From: Phycisphaeraceae bacterium
GTDB taxonomy: Bacteria > Planctomycetota > Phycisphaerae > Phycisphaerales > SM1A02
Assembly (NCBI GenBank): GCA_019636755.1
Contig: JAHBWZ010000004.1
Location: 124,001-188,000 of the forward strand
Direction of reading: 5' to 3'
Length of the DNA stretch: 64,000 bases
Shown: piece after piece, positions 1-8,388 of the stretch
How the letters are laid out: the number at the start of each line of letters is the position of its first letter
Numbering within the stretch: position 1 is the stretch's first letter
Position numbers and translations under genes: made by a program
Notes under the pieces: generated by a model
The model's input: the letters and a program-made list of their open reading frames with translations, nothing else
Database searches by the model: none
Told to the model about the DNA's origin: nothing

Positions 1-2
1 GC

Positions 3-806
3 GTGGCGGTAGACCGGCATGGCGAACCGAAGGCCGGCATGGGCACGCATGTCGCGGACCTCGACGGCGACGGACGGCCGGATCTCCTGGTCGTGAACCT
101 GCGCGCGCAGTCGGATTCCTTCCATCGCAATCGCGGAGGCTGGTTCGACGACGACACCGCGGCGTTCGGACTGGGATCGATCACGCGCCCGTACACCCGG
201 TTCGGCGTGGCATTCCATGACTTCGACAACGACGGTCACCTCGATCTCTTCGTCGCGAACGGACGGGTGGTGACGGCGCCGGATCTCCCGGCGTGGTCCT
301 CGGATCCCTACGCCGAGCCTGATGTCCTGCTCCGCGGCGGCTCCCCGGCGCAGGGCCGCCGGTTCCGCGAAGTCCGGCCACGCGGCGGCACGGAGCCCGC
401 GCTCATGGCCACGAGCCGCGGGGCGATCTTCGCCGACTTCGACAACGACGGCGGCATGGATGTCGTCGTCGTCAATCGGGACGCCCCGGCGCACATCCGT
501 CTCAATCGGGCGCCGCAGCGCGGTCACTGGATCATGTTCCGCGTCCTGGATACCGCCGGCGCCGACGCGCTGCATGCGACGCTGCGCATCGAGGCAGGCG
601 GCCGGACGATCGTCCGCGATGTCCGCACGGCATACAGCTACCTCGCTGCAAACGACCCGCGCGTGCACGTCGGCCTGGGCATGCTCAGGCACGTCGACGC
701 CGTCGAAGTGACGTGGCCCGACGGCCATCGCCGACGGCTCGGCCCGTTCGATGCCGGGCAGGTCGTGGTGCTCGAGCGCACCGTGCCGCCCGACGGCGCG
801 CCCTGA
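3..806 (+). CDS. FG-GAP / ASPIC-UnbV repeat protein, C-terminal part
   Basis: The reading frame is open to the left edge of the window, so the true start lies upstream and only the last 267 residues are seen. Three calcium-loop-like repeats are visible: DLDGDGRPDLLVVN near residue 19, DFDNDGHLDLFVANG near 73 and DFDNDGGMDVVVVN near 146. They are typical of FG-GAP/VCBS beta-propeller blades. The last 90 residues (WIMFRV, GLGMLRHVDAVEVTWPDG) match the ASPIC/UnbV domain that closes CRTAC1-like proteins. Such proteins are usually exported and are common in Planctomycetes; the ligand is unknown. A small hairpin follows the stop codon. Confidence 0.85.
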   Translation: MAVDRHGEPKAGMGTHVADLDGDGRPDLLVVNLRAQSDSFHRNRGGWFDDDTAAFGLGSITRPYTRFGVAFHDFDNDGHLDLFVANGRVVTAPDLPAWSSDPYAEPDVLLRGGSPAQGRRFREVRPRGGTEPALMATSRGAIFADFDNDGGMDVVVVNRDAPAHIRLNRAPQRGHWIMFRVLDTAGADALHATLRIEAGGRTIVRDVRTAYSYLAANDPRVHVGLGMLRHVDAVEVTWPDGHRRRLGPFDAGQVVVLERTVPPDGAP

Positions 807-819
807 GCCACGCGCCACG

Positions 820-838
820 GACAGGGCTTCGGCCTGTC
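820..838 (+). terminator. Hairpin after the FG-GAP gene
   Basis: GACAGG and CCTGTC pair around a GCTTCGGC centre carrying a TTCG tetraloop, 14 bases after the stop codon. There is no T-run, so intrinsic termination is plausible but not proven. Confidence 0.4.
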
Positions 839-1132
839 GAGTGCATGGCGAGCAGGCGCCCGGCCACGAAGCCGGCGGCCGACATCGGCGTGCACCCGTG
901 AACGCGGTCCTCGTGGCGCCGACATGCTCGGGACGCGCGTGCGCAGGGGACCCGGTCGCCCCCCATGCGCTCGCGCACCCGGACGGAGATCATCAGGATC
1001 CAGGCAGACCCGACGCCGACCGTTGGTCCCCGAAGAGACATCGAGCAAGCGCGCGCGCATGGACGAGTCAGAAACCTGACGACGCGTCGAGGCACTCTCC
1101 CGTACATGCCATCGCTTCCAGGACGCGCGAGC

Positions 1133-1158
1133 GCAGGGGGGCTGAAGCGCCCCCCTGC
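1133..1158. terminator. Strong GC hairpin between convergent genes
   Basis: A perfect 10-bp stem (GCAGGGGGGC pairing with GCCCCCCTGC) has a 6-base loop. It lies between the convergent FG-GAP and HU genes and has no T-tail on either strand. A bidirectional terminator is the simplest reading. Confidence 0.5.
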
Positions 1159-1346
1159 AACCCTTCGCTGGTCCCTGAATGGCGGACACAGGTGCGGTCG
1201 GGCAGAGCACGTTCAAAGACATCGAGGCCTGCTCCAGCCGCCGACGCCTGCGGAGTTCTCGCACCGACACCAGGACTCGACCGCTGCATGGACTCCGCAC
1301 CTGCGTCCGCCGTCCGGGGATCACCGCATCCTGATACAGCAGCGTG

Positions 1347-1643
1347 TCAGCCGCGCGGCAGCGCTGCCGTCTCCGCCAGCGCGTCCTTGAGCGCCTGCGA
1401 GGGGCGGAACCCGACGGTCATCGAAGGCTCCAGCACCATCGGCGATCCGGTGGCCGGATTGCGCACGGTCCGCCCCGCGCGCGACTTCTTCTGGAACGTC
1501 CCGAACCCGGTGATCGTCACGCCGTCGCTGTCGCGTACACCGCGCTGGATGCAGCGCAGGACCGCGTCGACCGCCTTTGCGGCCTGCGTGCGGGACGTTC
1601 CCAGTTCCGACGCAACCGCCTCGATCAACTGACCCTTGTTCAT
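1347..1643 (-). CDS. HU-family DNA-binding protein
   Basis: The product is a 98-residue histone-like protein that binds and bends DNA as a dimer. It starts MNKGQLIEAVASELG, which is the usual HU N-terminus. It carries the GFGTFQ turn and a flexible-arm region (RAGRTVRNPATG) in the expected places, and its length is normal for the family. The ATG at 1643 is chosen because the sequence before it does not look like HU and a GGAGG sits 5 bases upstream. HU and IHF subunits cannot be told apart with certainty here; the GFGTF and NPATG motifs fit HU. Confidence 0.92.
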   Translation of the reverse strand: MNKGQLIEAVASELGTSRTQAAKAVDAVLRCIQRGVRDSDGVTITGFGTFQKKSRAGRTVRNPATGSPMVLEPSMTVGFRPSQALKDALAETAALPRG

Positions 1644-1846
1644 CAGGCCTCCACCGCTGCCCCGTGACCGTGCCCCGCCGCCCAGGACGGCGCCGCCGCG
1701 CCCGGGCGGCGGAATGTATCCGGACCGCGGCATCCGGTCAACGACCGTCCGCTCCGATCACGAGCGATCCACGGTTCATCTCCCGGAACCGGCGATCGTG
1801 CCGCGCGGCGCTGCACGGTGCGGGCCCATGGCGGACAATGCACACG

Positions 1847-2815
1847 ATGAAACCGGATCTCGTGGTCGTCGTGACCGAGCCGCTGGATCCCGCGGCCCTG
1901 GCATGGGCGGAAACCCGATGCCGGATCGTGCATGCACCGCCGGTGGGCGACGCCCTGTCCGCCGCGCTCTCAGAGGCGCACGGTCTCGTCGTCCGGACGG
2001 AAACCGTTGTCGATGATGCGCTGCTGCGCGCTGCGCCGCGACTGCGCGTCATCGGTCGTGCCGGCGTCGGTATCGAGACGATAGACATCGCCGCCTGCCG
2101 CGCGCGCGGCATCCGCGTCGTCTATACGCCCGGCGCCAGCACCAATGCGGTGTCGGAGTACACGCTCTCGCTGATGCTCGACGGCATCCGGCCGCGCCCG
2201 GCGCTGCCGGGCGCGGTGGATCCCGCCACCTGGCGGCGACTCCGCCAGGTGAACGCCGGTGAGCGCGAACTCGGCGAATCGACCATCGGCATTCTCGGCC
2301 TGGGCAGGATCGGCACACGCGTGGCGGAACTGCTGCGCCCCTTCGGCGCGCGGGTGCTCTTCACAGACCTCCGGACGATCGGCCATGCGGAGTCGGCCGG
2401 TGCGATCGCCGTGCCGGTGGAGTCGCTCTTCGCCGAGGCGCACATCCTGACGATCCACATCGACGGCCGGCCGTCCAATCGTCACTTCGTGGGAACGCAC
2501 CTGTGTTCACTGCTCCGGCGTGACGCGGTGCTGATCAACACCGCCCGAGGGATGGTCATCGACAGCGCGGCGCTGCGTGCGGCGCTGGTGGTGCAGTCGG
2601 CCCGCCAGGCGTTCCTGGACGTCCATGACATCGAACCCCCGCCGCCCGGTCATCCGCTGATCGGTCTCGCGAACTGCCGGCTTCTGCCGCACCTCGCCAG
2701 CCGCTCACGCGCGGCGCTTGCGGCGATGAGCTGGGTGATCCGGGACGTCATCGCCGTGATGGAGAACAGAGAACCCGCGTTCGAGGCAGCCGGGCCGGAG
2801 ACGGGTGACGGCTGA
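1847..2815 (+). CDS. D-isomer-specific 2-hydroxyacid dehydrogenase (SerA-like)
   Basis: The 322-residue protein is an NAD-dependent dehydrogenase of the phosphoglycerate dehydrogenase/D-lactate dehydrogenase family. The Rossmann motif GLGRIG is at 151-156. The catalytic set appears as Arg234 (NTARG), Glu263 (HDIEP) and His282 (LPH). The region GRAGVGIETIDIAA near residue 70 is typical of SerA-like enzymes. There is no C-terminal ACT domain, so it is the short form, and its substrate could be 3-phosphoglycerate or another hydroxyacid. An in-frame ATG at 1838 is an alternative start. It is a single gene, convergent with the signal peptidase gene. Confidence 0.85.
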   Translation: MKPDLVVVVTEPLDPAALAWAETRCRIVHAPPVGDALSAALSEAHGLVVRTETVVDDALLRAAPRLRVIGRAGVGIETIDIAACRARGIRVVYTPGASTNAVSEYTLSLMLDGIRPRPALPGAVDPATWRRLRQVNAGERELGESTIGILGLGRIGTRVAELLRPFGARVLFTDLRTIGHAESAGAIAVPVESLFAEAHILTIHIDGRPSNRHFVGTHLCSLLRRDAVLINTARGMVIDSAALRAALVVQSARQAFLDVHDIEPPPPGHPLIGLANCRLLPHLASRSRAALAAMSWVIRDVIAVMENREPAFEAAGPETGDG

Positions 2816-2932
2816 CATGCCCTGCGGAGGGGCCCGCCGGTCCCGCCGAGGCGTCGTTCCGGTCATCTCTGCCCCCCGGGCCCCCCCGTGGGCGCGACCC
2901 CCGGGGCGCCGCCCGTGGCGATGGTCCATGCG

Positions 2933-4708
2933 TCATCGGATGAAGCGCATCGACCCGAAGTCCGGCACGAAGCGCGATCCGCCGGCGCGCAGCGGCAGCG
3001 GTGAAGGAAAGTAGACCACCCATGCCTTGCCCAGGAGCAGGTCGCGATGCACGACGAACGGCGCGCGGTCGATCTGTTCCGCCACCAGGGGATGCGGATT
3101 GCCCCAGGCCCGGGAGTCGGAGGACGCCGTGCTGTTGTCACCCAGCATGAAGTGATCGGCCGGCCCGAGGATGGCCAGGTTGTCGGGATGCGTACCGAAG
3201 CCGAATCGCGTGAACTCCACGCGATCCTCGTAGCCCGGCTGCGTCGGATTGCGCAGGACGACCTGCGGTTCGATCGGCTCCGCGCGGTAGTGCAGGTCCC
3301 GGTCCACCTGCATCCGGTGAATCGTGAATGGCGAGCCGCCGAAGCGCCACCGCATGAACGTCGGATTGCCGTTGCCGCGATCGGCGAGTTCCCGGAGCGG
3401 ACCGGGGCCGAAGGCATACTCCAGCCGGGCGGCCGGATCCCACGGATAGTCGAGCACCGCGGAGAGGCGCCCGTTGATGGAGAGCGAGAGCCGCTGGTCG
3501 ACGTGGCTGAACTCGATGGTGGTCGGCCGTCCGGGACGGAAGCCGCTGAAGCCGCGCGATGCCTCCGCCGTCTGCCAGCCCTGGTCGGGATGCTCGTCAC
3601 CCCACGCGGTGCTCCTGAACCGCACCAGCGCACCGGACGGGCCGATCACGCACTGGTACTGGTGCTCGCGCGCCGTCATCTCGAAGAGAACGTCAAGGCC
3701 ATCGGTGTCCGGCTCCACGACCGCCTGCACACGGAGATCGGCGGTGTTCACGGGCTGGATGCGCCCGCGCATCGCGCGCTGGTTGTAGTACGCCCAGTCG
3801 TCCAGGCGGCGGATCCTCGGCTCCCATTCGAGCCCGCCGGACTCGGCGGTATCCCGCCGGATCGTCCGATCGGGCCGGAACTCATACCCGTCGCCGAACC
3901 ATGGCGGGACGGGCGGTCCCATGCCCATGCCGCCGGCGCCGGCCACGGATCGAGCGGAGTCGTAGATCGGCTGCCAGACCGCGCGCTGCACATGGTCGGG
4001 CTTGCGGGCGATGCTGAAGGCGGCGATCGCCCGCGCGGCACGGGTGCGGAGCCCATCGATGGCCTGTTCCAGTCCGTCCAGCGCGGCGCGATCCCCGGAC
4101 GCACGGACCTGCCGGGCGCGGATCTCCAGGTCCTCCACCTCGCGGAGAAGATCGCCGAGTCGCGCCGCGTCACCGTTCGCGGCATCGACATCCGCGACGA
4201 AGACGTCACCGTCCACCAGCCAGATGACCTCGTCCGGGAGTCCGACCAGGCGCTTGATGTAGTTGCCGTCCGGCCCGAGCGGGTTCGTCGGATTCTTGAA
4301 CACCACGACGTCGAAGCGATGCGGATCCCGGAAGAGGTACAGGCTCTTGTGCACCAGGATCCGGTCACCGAGGCGATCCCCTACCTGCCCCGGAGCGGGT
4401 CGGCCGGCGCCCGGGTACTGCGGTCCGAGGTAGGGATCTGCGAACTGCAGGTCATCCAGCCGCGTGTTGCGCAGGTCATCGTCCGGGTTGAGTCCCACCG
4501 GGAACGGAACACCGGTGGACGATGACCGCAGCGCGAGGTGCCGCCCCATGAGCGTGGGTGCCATCGAGCCCGTGGGAATGACGAATCCCTCGCAGACGAA
4601 CGCGCGCACCATCATGGCGAGCACGAAGGCCACGATCAGGGACTGGAGCGTGTCGGTCAGTGAGGTCGCCGGGGCGTCCGCACGGCGTCCGTGGTGCGTC
4701 GAAGTCAT
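2933..4708 (-). CDS. lepB: Signal peptidase I with a large internal insertion
   Basis: The protein removes signal peptides from exported proteins at the outer face of the inner membrane. One membrane helix (about 22-39) precedes IPTGSM with catalytic Ser48. The GDRILV box and YIKRLVGLP with catalytic Lys152 follow. The last conserved box, GDNSTASSDSRAWG, begins at residue 523. Bacterial enzymes are usually 250-350 residues; this one is 591 because about 350 residues are inserted between the Lys box and the GDN box. The insert starts with a charged helical stretch (about 180-240) and continues as a beta-rich part (about 295-475) resembling a concanavalin/LamG fold. A GTG at 4729 is an alternative start. 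It is downstream of the PSP1 gene, probably in one transcript. Confidence 0.9.
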   Translation of the reverse strand: MTSTHHGRRADAPATSLTDTLQSLIVAFVLAMMVRAFVCEGFVIPTGSMAPTLMGRHLALRSSSTGVPFPVGLNPDDDLRNTRLDDLQFADPYLGPQYPGAGRPAPGQVGDRLGDRILVHKSLYLFRDPHRFDVVVFKNPTNPLGPDGNYIKRLVGLPDEVIWLVDGDVFVADVDAANGDAARLGDLLREVEDLEIRARQVRASGDRAALDGLEQAIDGLRTRAARAIAAFSIARKPDHVQRAVWQPIYDSARSVAGAGGMGMGPPVPPWFGDGYEFRPDRTIRRDTAESGGLEWEPRIRRLDDWAYYNQRAMRGRIQPVNTADLRVQAVVEPDTDGLDVLFEMTAREHQYQCVIGPSGALVRFRSTAWGDEHPDQGWQTAEASRGFSGFRPGRPTTIEFSHVDQRLSLSINGRLSAVLDYPWDPAARLEYAFGPGPLRELADRGNGNPTFMRWRFGGSPFTIHRMQVDRDLHYRAEPIEPQVVLRNPTQPGYEDRVEFTRFGFGTHPDNLAILGPADHFMLGDNSTASSDSRAWGNPHPLVAEQIDRAPFVVHRDLLLGKAWVVYFPSPLPLRAGGSRFVPDFGSMRFIR

Positions 4709-4823
4709 GGGCGGAAGGGTCCGTGCCACCGGCCGCGCGACGACGCGACCGGGAGGTCACAGGAGGCGAGTCCTGAGATTGACGTTCGAAGGATCGAGAG
4801 GGCCGGATGGTACGACGATTCGC

Positions 4824-6314
4824 TCAGTCGGACGCCGGGCCGCCGGAGGCGTCGCCTCCCCCGCGTCCCCCGTCACCGCCGCGCCGACGACCGCGCCCGC
4901 CACGGCGGCGACGACGGCGACCGCCACCGCCACCATCACCCGCCGCGGCCTCCCCGGTACCGGCGCCTCCCGTGGGCGCTGCGTCTCCGGCCGGTGAGGC
5001 CGGCCGCTCGGCAGGACCGCGAGCCGCACCGCCCTCGCTCGCGCTCGCGCGCCTGCCGCGCCGTGCGCGGCGCCGACCGGCCCGCGCGCGGTCCCGGCCC
5101 CCGGTTCGCCGGCCGGCCGCCCCGGCGGCCGATCCGCGTGCCGCATCGGGTCCCACGGCGCGGTCGGCGGACGCCGCGGCTGCATCGGCCGCGTCCGTCG
5201 GCGCGCGTTCCTCGTCCCGCCGGCCCCGCCGGCGGCGCCGTCGCTCGGGCGGCGCTTCGCCCTTGTCAGCGCGGCGCCGGGCCGTCTCCGCGTCCAGGCC
5301 ACGAAGCGGATCGACGACCGGCTCGGCGACACGCTCGCCGGGTCGCGGACAGGTCTCCGGATCCAGCAGTTCCTCGACCGGGACGGCGATCTCCCGCTCG
5401 TCGTGGTCCAGCCGGACCAGCACCAGCTGCACCAGGATCTTCGAGTCCACGACGATCCCCGGTCCCTCGCTGGTCCCCACGCGCGACTTGCGATGCGGCA
5501 GGCGCGACTTGAGTTCGCGATACGTCTGGTCCTCGTACCGGAGGCAGCACATGAGCCGACCGCAGCGACCGGAGATCTTCAGCGGATCCAGCGTGGCCTT
5601 CTGCATCTTGGCCGCCGTCATGGAGATCGGCTTGAGCACCTTCAGGAAGTTCTTGCAGCAGCAGTACTGGCCGCATCGCTCGTAGTCCGCCACCAGCCGT
5701 GCCTCGTCCCGGGCGCCGACCTGCCGCATGTCGATCCGCGTGGGGAACTCCGCCGCCAGCGCCTTGACGAGATCCCGGAAGTCGATCCGCTCTTCGGACA
5801 TGTAGTAGAAGGTGAGCAGTTCGCCGCCCAGGATCGGCTCCGCATCGACCACCTTCATCGGCAGGCCCATCTCCGCCACCAGCGCCCGGCAGCGCCGGAC
5901 CGCCTGCGCGCGGTCCGCGTCCATCGCCGAGTGCCGGTTGAGATCCTCGATCGTGGCCACGCGGATCACCCGGCCGTTCGTATGGAACGGGAACTCCTTG
6001 CCGCCGGAGTTCTCCACGTACTTGAGCAGTTCCCGGCGGGAGATCGACTTCGAACACCCCGCGTTCTCGCAGGTCGTCGTGAGCATCTCCACGAGTTCGG
6101 TCCCGCGGTGGGTCCGCGCCACCAGCTTGCTCCCGCAGCCCGGCTTGGCATCACCGCCATAGACGTACTCGCCCACCAGTTTCATCCGGCCGAACCGGAC
6201 GACGATGGACTTCGGCGCCTCGAGGCGCGCGTAGACCTCCTCATCCGTCAGGACATCACGGTGTCGCGGGTCGGCGTCGGCTTCGTAGACGGGAAGTGGG
6301 ACGATGGGCGCCAT
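4824..6314 (-). CDS. PSP1-domain protein with Arg/Gly-rich tail
   Basis: Residues 1-320 match the PSP1/YaaT family. The family's Cys-rich core is present as RCGQYCCCKNF (about 213-223) and SGRCGRLMCCLRYE (about 248-261), which in relatives may bind metal. YaaT of Bacillus works with YlbF and YmcA in RNA maturation and development; whether this holds here is unknown. Residues 322-496 are a low-complexity tail rich in Arg, Gly, Ala and Asp with long Arg runs, as in RNA-binding proteins. The usual family length is about 270-300 residues, so the tail is an addition. The lepB start is about 115 bases downstream on the same strand. Confidence 0.8.
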   Translation of the reverse strand: MAPIVPLPVYEADADPRHRDVLTDEEVYARLEAPKSIVVRFGRMKLVGEYVYGGDAKPGCGSKLVARTHRGTELVEMLTTTCENAGCSKSISRRELLKYVENSGGKEFPFHTNGRVIRVATIEDLNRHSAMDADRAQAVRRCRALVAEMGLPMKVVDAEPILGGELLTFYYMSEERIDFRDLVKALAAEFPTRIDMRQVGARDEARLVADYERCGQYCCCKNFLKVLKPISMTAAKMQKATLDPLKISGRCGRLMCCLRYEDQTYRELKSRLPHRKSRVGTSEGPGIVVDSKILVQLVLVRLDHDEREIAVPVEELLDPETCPRPGERVAEPVVDPLRGLDAETARRRADKGEAPPERRRRRRGRRDEERAPTDAADAAAASADRAVGPDAARGSAAGAAGRRTGGRDRARAGRRRARRGRRASASEGGAARGPAERPASPAGDAAPTGGAGTGEAAAGDGGGGGRRRRRRGGRGRRRGGDGGRGGGDASGGPASD

Positions 6315-6487
6315 GGCGTGGTGAAGGCCGCCAGTGTACCGGGCGGGTGCCGACCCGGCGGACGGTCACCGGTGCCCGGGCACACGGATCCCGATCCCAC
6401 GTTCCACCCGTCCATGTCCGCGTGCCCGGTGGCACGGATCGTCCGGACACTCCGGCTTCCGGGCAGACTCCCGTCGCGGCGCCCTCG

Positions 6488-7945
6488 CTACTCCAGCAGA
6501 TCGAATCCCATGCGGAGCGAGGATCGATAGCTCCTGATCTCCATCCGGCGCATACCGAGCAGGCCCTCGGCCTGCCGCCAGATCGCCGGATCGACCACCT
6601 TCCGCAACCGTCCATTGCGATCGACCTCGCTTTCGATCCACGCCGAGAGACGCTCGAGGATCGCCCTCCTCGTTCGAATCGTGTCGCCCGGATGCAGTGC
6701 AAAGACGCGATGCCAACTCGCATCCGCAAGTTCACGACGCACTTGATCACGTTCAGACGAGAGTTCGTGGATCGCCTGGTCCAGTGCATCGAGTGCCTGC
6801 GCCGTCAGACTCCCTCGCTCCACCGCCACCTCGGTCAGTTCGCGCAGGACAGGTCCGATGATGTCAAGGCTGTCCGGGTTGTAGATGGCTGGATAGCGCA
6901 TGGAGCGCACACGGTCGTACCAGCGATCCGCGACCGCCTCGCCAAGATGCACGGACGCCAGACTTCCCAGACCGGCGACCATGTCCTGCAGGACGACCTC
7001 ACGCCGGCGATTCACGGCGGTGAACCATCTGCGCCATGCCCGGGACGCCTGATTCCGTGCCTCGCCGGTTCTCGCCGTGTATCTTGAACTCTCCTCCGCG
7101 AGCGAATCAGTCAGCACGTCCCGGGCGACGTCCGCCAGCGCCGCCTCCGCATTGACCCGGAGCGTTCGAACTCGCGCAAGCAGCGGATCCTCCGGCATGC
7201 GCCCGGGGCCTGCGAGTGCGGCGCGCCATGGCTCGAACTCCCCACCGGGCCCGGAGGCGGCGTCCAGAAGGCCCACGATGTCCGGCCTGTCCTGCGCGCG
7301 ATCCGCGGTCGCCATTCGGGCGCGCATCCGCCGCTCATGATCCGTCTCGGAGAGGGCGAACACGTTCAACTGGAATCGATGGCGTGCCTCCTCTTCCCAG
7401 CACGCCCGCTGCTCATCGCTCAGGACCTCGGTGATCCGTTCGAGCATGGCCGCCCGACGCGGCGGCTCAAGCGCCGCCTGCAACTCGATGCGCTGAACAT
7501 CCGCCTCCGCCATCGCCCGATGAAAGATGCGCATGTACTCTCCCCCCAGTGTGTGCGCAATCGACATTGCCGGCGCGACCGGGCTTGGCGAAGCTCCGTC
7601 GCCATGGATCGGCGGCTGCACCAGGTACGCCTTCTGCGCAACGACATAGGCAGGGCGGGCATCCTCGGGCAGATGATCAAGGGTTGCCCCAGGGCGCAAC
7701 TCCGGAAATGCATCAAGCATGCGGCGCTGCAGATCCACGATCCACTCCCGCTCCAACCGGACAAGTCCCGGTCCGACTTCCTGCGCATACCGGTCGTAGG
7801 CGAGTCTCAGGAAGCGCTCCTGATCCTCCGAGAGGTGAAGGTCCCGGGCGAGGCGGTCGATCACCTGCGGCGGGTCCGAGTGCCCCGATGGCGATCGGCG
7901 CCGGGCGCCGCCCCGGTCTGTCCGATTCAGCAGGCGCGTGTTCAT
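6488..7945 (-). CDS. Uncharacterised helical protein, last gene of the Cys-rich peptide operon
   Basis: I do not recognise a named family. The 485-residue product is strongly alpha-helical and rich in Arg, Glu and Ala. It has no signal peptide or clear membrane helix from the ATG at 7945 (MNTRLLNRTDR). A TGA overlaps this ATG (ATGA) in the frame in which the broken DUF1573 gene begins, which supports the start and translational coupling. Parts such as RWYDRVRSMRYPAIY resemble RWRDRFDRACFPWLHG of the secreted helical protein at 25716-27008, so the two may be distant paralogues. As the fourth gene behind the Cys-rich peptide it may act on regulation, processing or self-protection, but this is inference from position only. 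Confidence 0.65.
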   Translation of the reverse strand: MNTRLLNRTDRGGARRRSPSGHSDPPQVIDRLARDLHLSEDQERFLRLAYDRYAQEVGPGLVRLEREWIVDLQRRMLDAFPELRPGATLDHLPEDARPAYVVAQKAYLVQPPIHGDGASPSPVAPAMSIAHTLGGEYMRIFHRAMAEADVQRIELQAALEPPRRAAMLERITEVLSDEQRACWEEEARHRFQLNVFALSETDHERRMRARMATADRAQDRPDIVGLLDAASGPGGEFEPWRAALAGPGRMPEDPLLARVRTLRVNAEAALADVARDVLTDSLAEESSRYTARTGEARNQASRAWRRWFTAVNRRREVVLQDMVAGLGSLASVHLGEAVADRWYDRVRSMRYPAIYNPDSLDIIGPVLRELTEVAVERGSLTAQALDALDQAIHELSSERDQVRRELADASWHRVFALHPGDTIRTRRAILERLSAWIESEVDRNGRLRKVVDPAIWRQAEGLLGMRRMEIRSYRSSLRMGFDLLE

Positions 7946-8388
7946 ACCCGGATCGCGACGCCGAGGCCAGGTCCGCGTGCACAATCCCGACGATCGGAAC
8001 CTCGACGGCGGCACGGATCGAATCCCCGCCGCCACGAATCGTCACGCCGAGGGTTTCCTCGAAGAGGCCGTCGGGTGCATCATCGACCTGAATGGTCCCC
8101 TGGCGCCACGACCTGCGGATGCACACTCACGATCTCCATGCATGCCGCACACTCCGACCGAGCCGCGAGGATTCGCACCGGTGTGTCATCGCTGTTGCGA
8201 AGCTGCACGGCAAGCCGCGACGACCGTTCGCCGTCGATGGTGCCGATATCCACCCGGCCGCTCTCCAGCCGGTCCAGCGAAAAGACGGGCTCCGTCTCAT
8301 CGGGCAGAGTCCTTGGAGCGATGCCGACGGCGCACGGTGTCGTTGAGAAGACACACGCGAGGATCGCGGCGACCACTGTGCGGGTCAT
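7942..8388 (-). pseudogene. DUF1573-domain exported protein, frameshifted
   Basis: The ATG at 8388 overlaps the stop of the upstream gene (ATGA). It begins a signal peptide (MTRTVVAAILACVFS) followed by a DUF1573-like stretch: SGRVDIGTIDGERSSRLAVQ, LRNSDDTPVRILAARSECAAC. This frame hits a stop at 8080. The natural continuation (PDGLFEETLGVTI, AAVEVPIVGIV) lies in another frame and joins smoothly if one base is removed from the GGGG run (CCCC at 8097-8100 on the plus strand). A further shift between about 7950 and 7980 would return to the first frame, whose TGA at 7942-7944 overlaps the next gene's ATG. DUF1573 domains are periplasmic Ig-like domains. The break may be real decay or an assembly error. 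Confidence 0.6.

Larger units (their letters stand above)
807..1346. other. Intergenic region without a supported gene
   Basis: This gap of about 540 bases separates two convergent genes. Open frames cross it on both strands, but their translations are Arg/Ala/Pro-rich and resemble no family. The only structure I see is the two hairpins listed separately. Confidence 0.6.

Noticed and set aside
751-1632. 293-codon plus-strand frame between the FG-GAP gene and HU
   Set aside because: Its second half is antisense to the HU gene, and the rest shows no domain, start signal or sensible composition.
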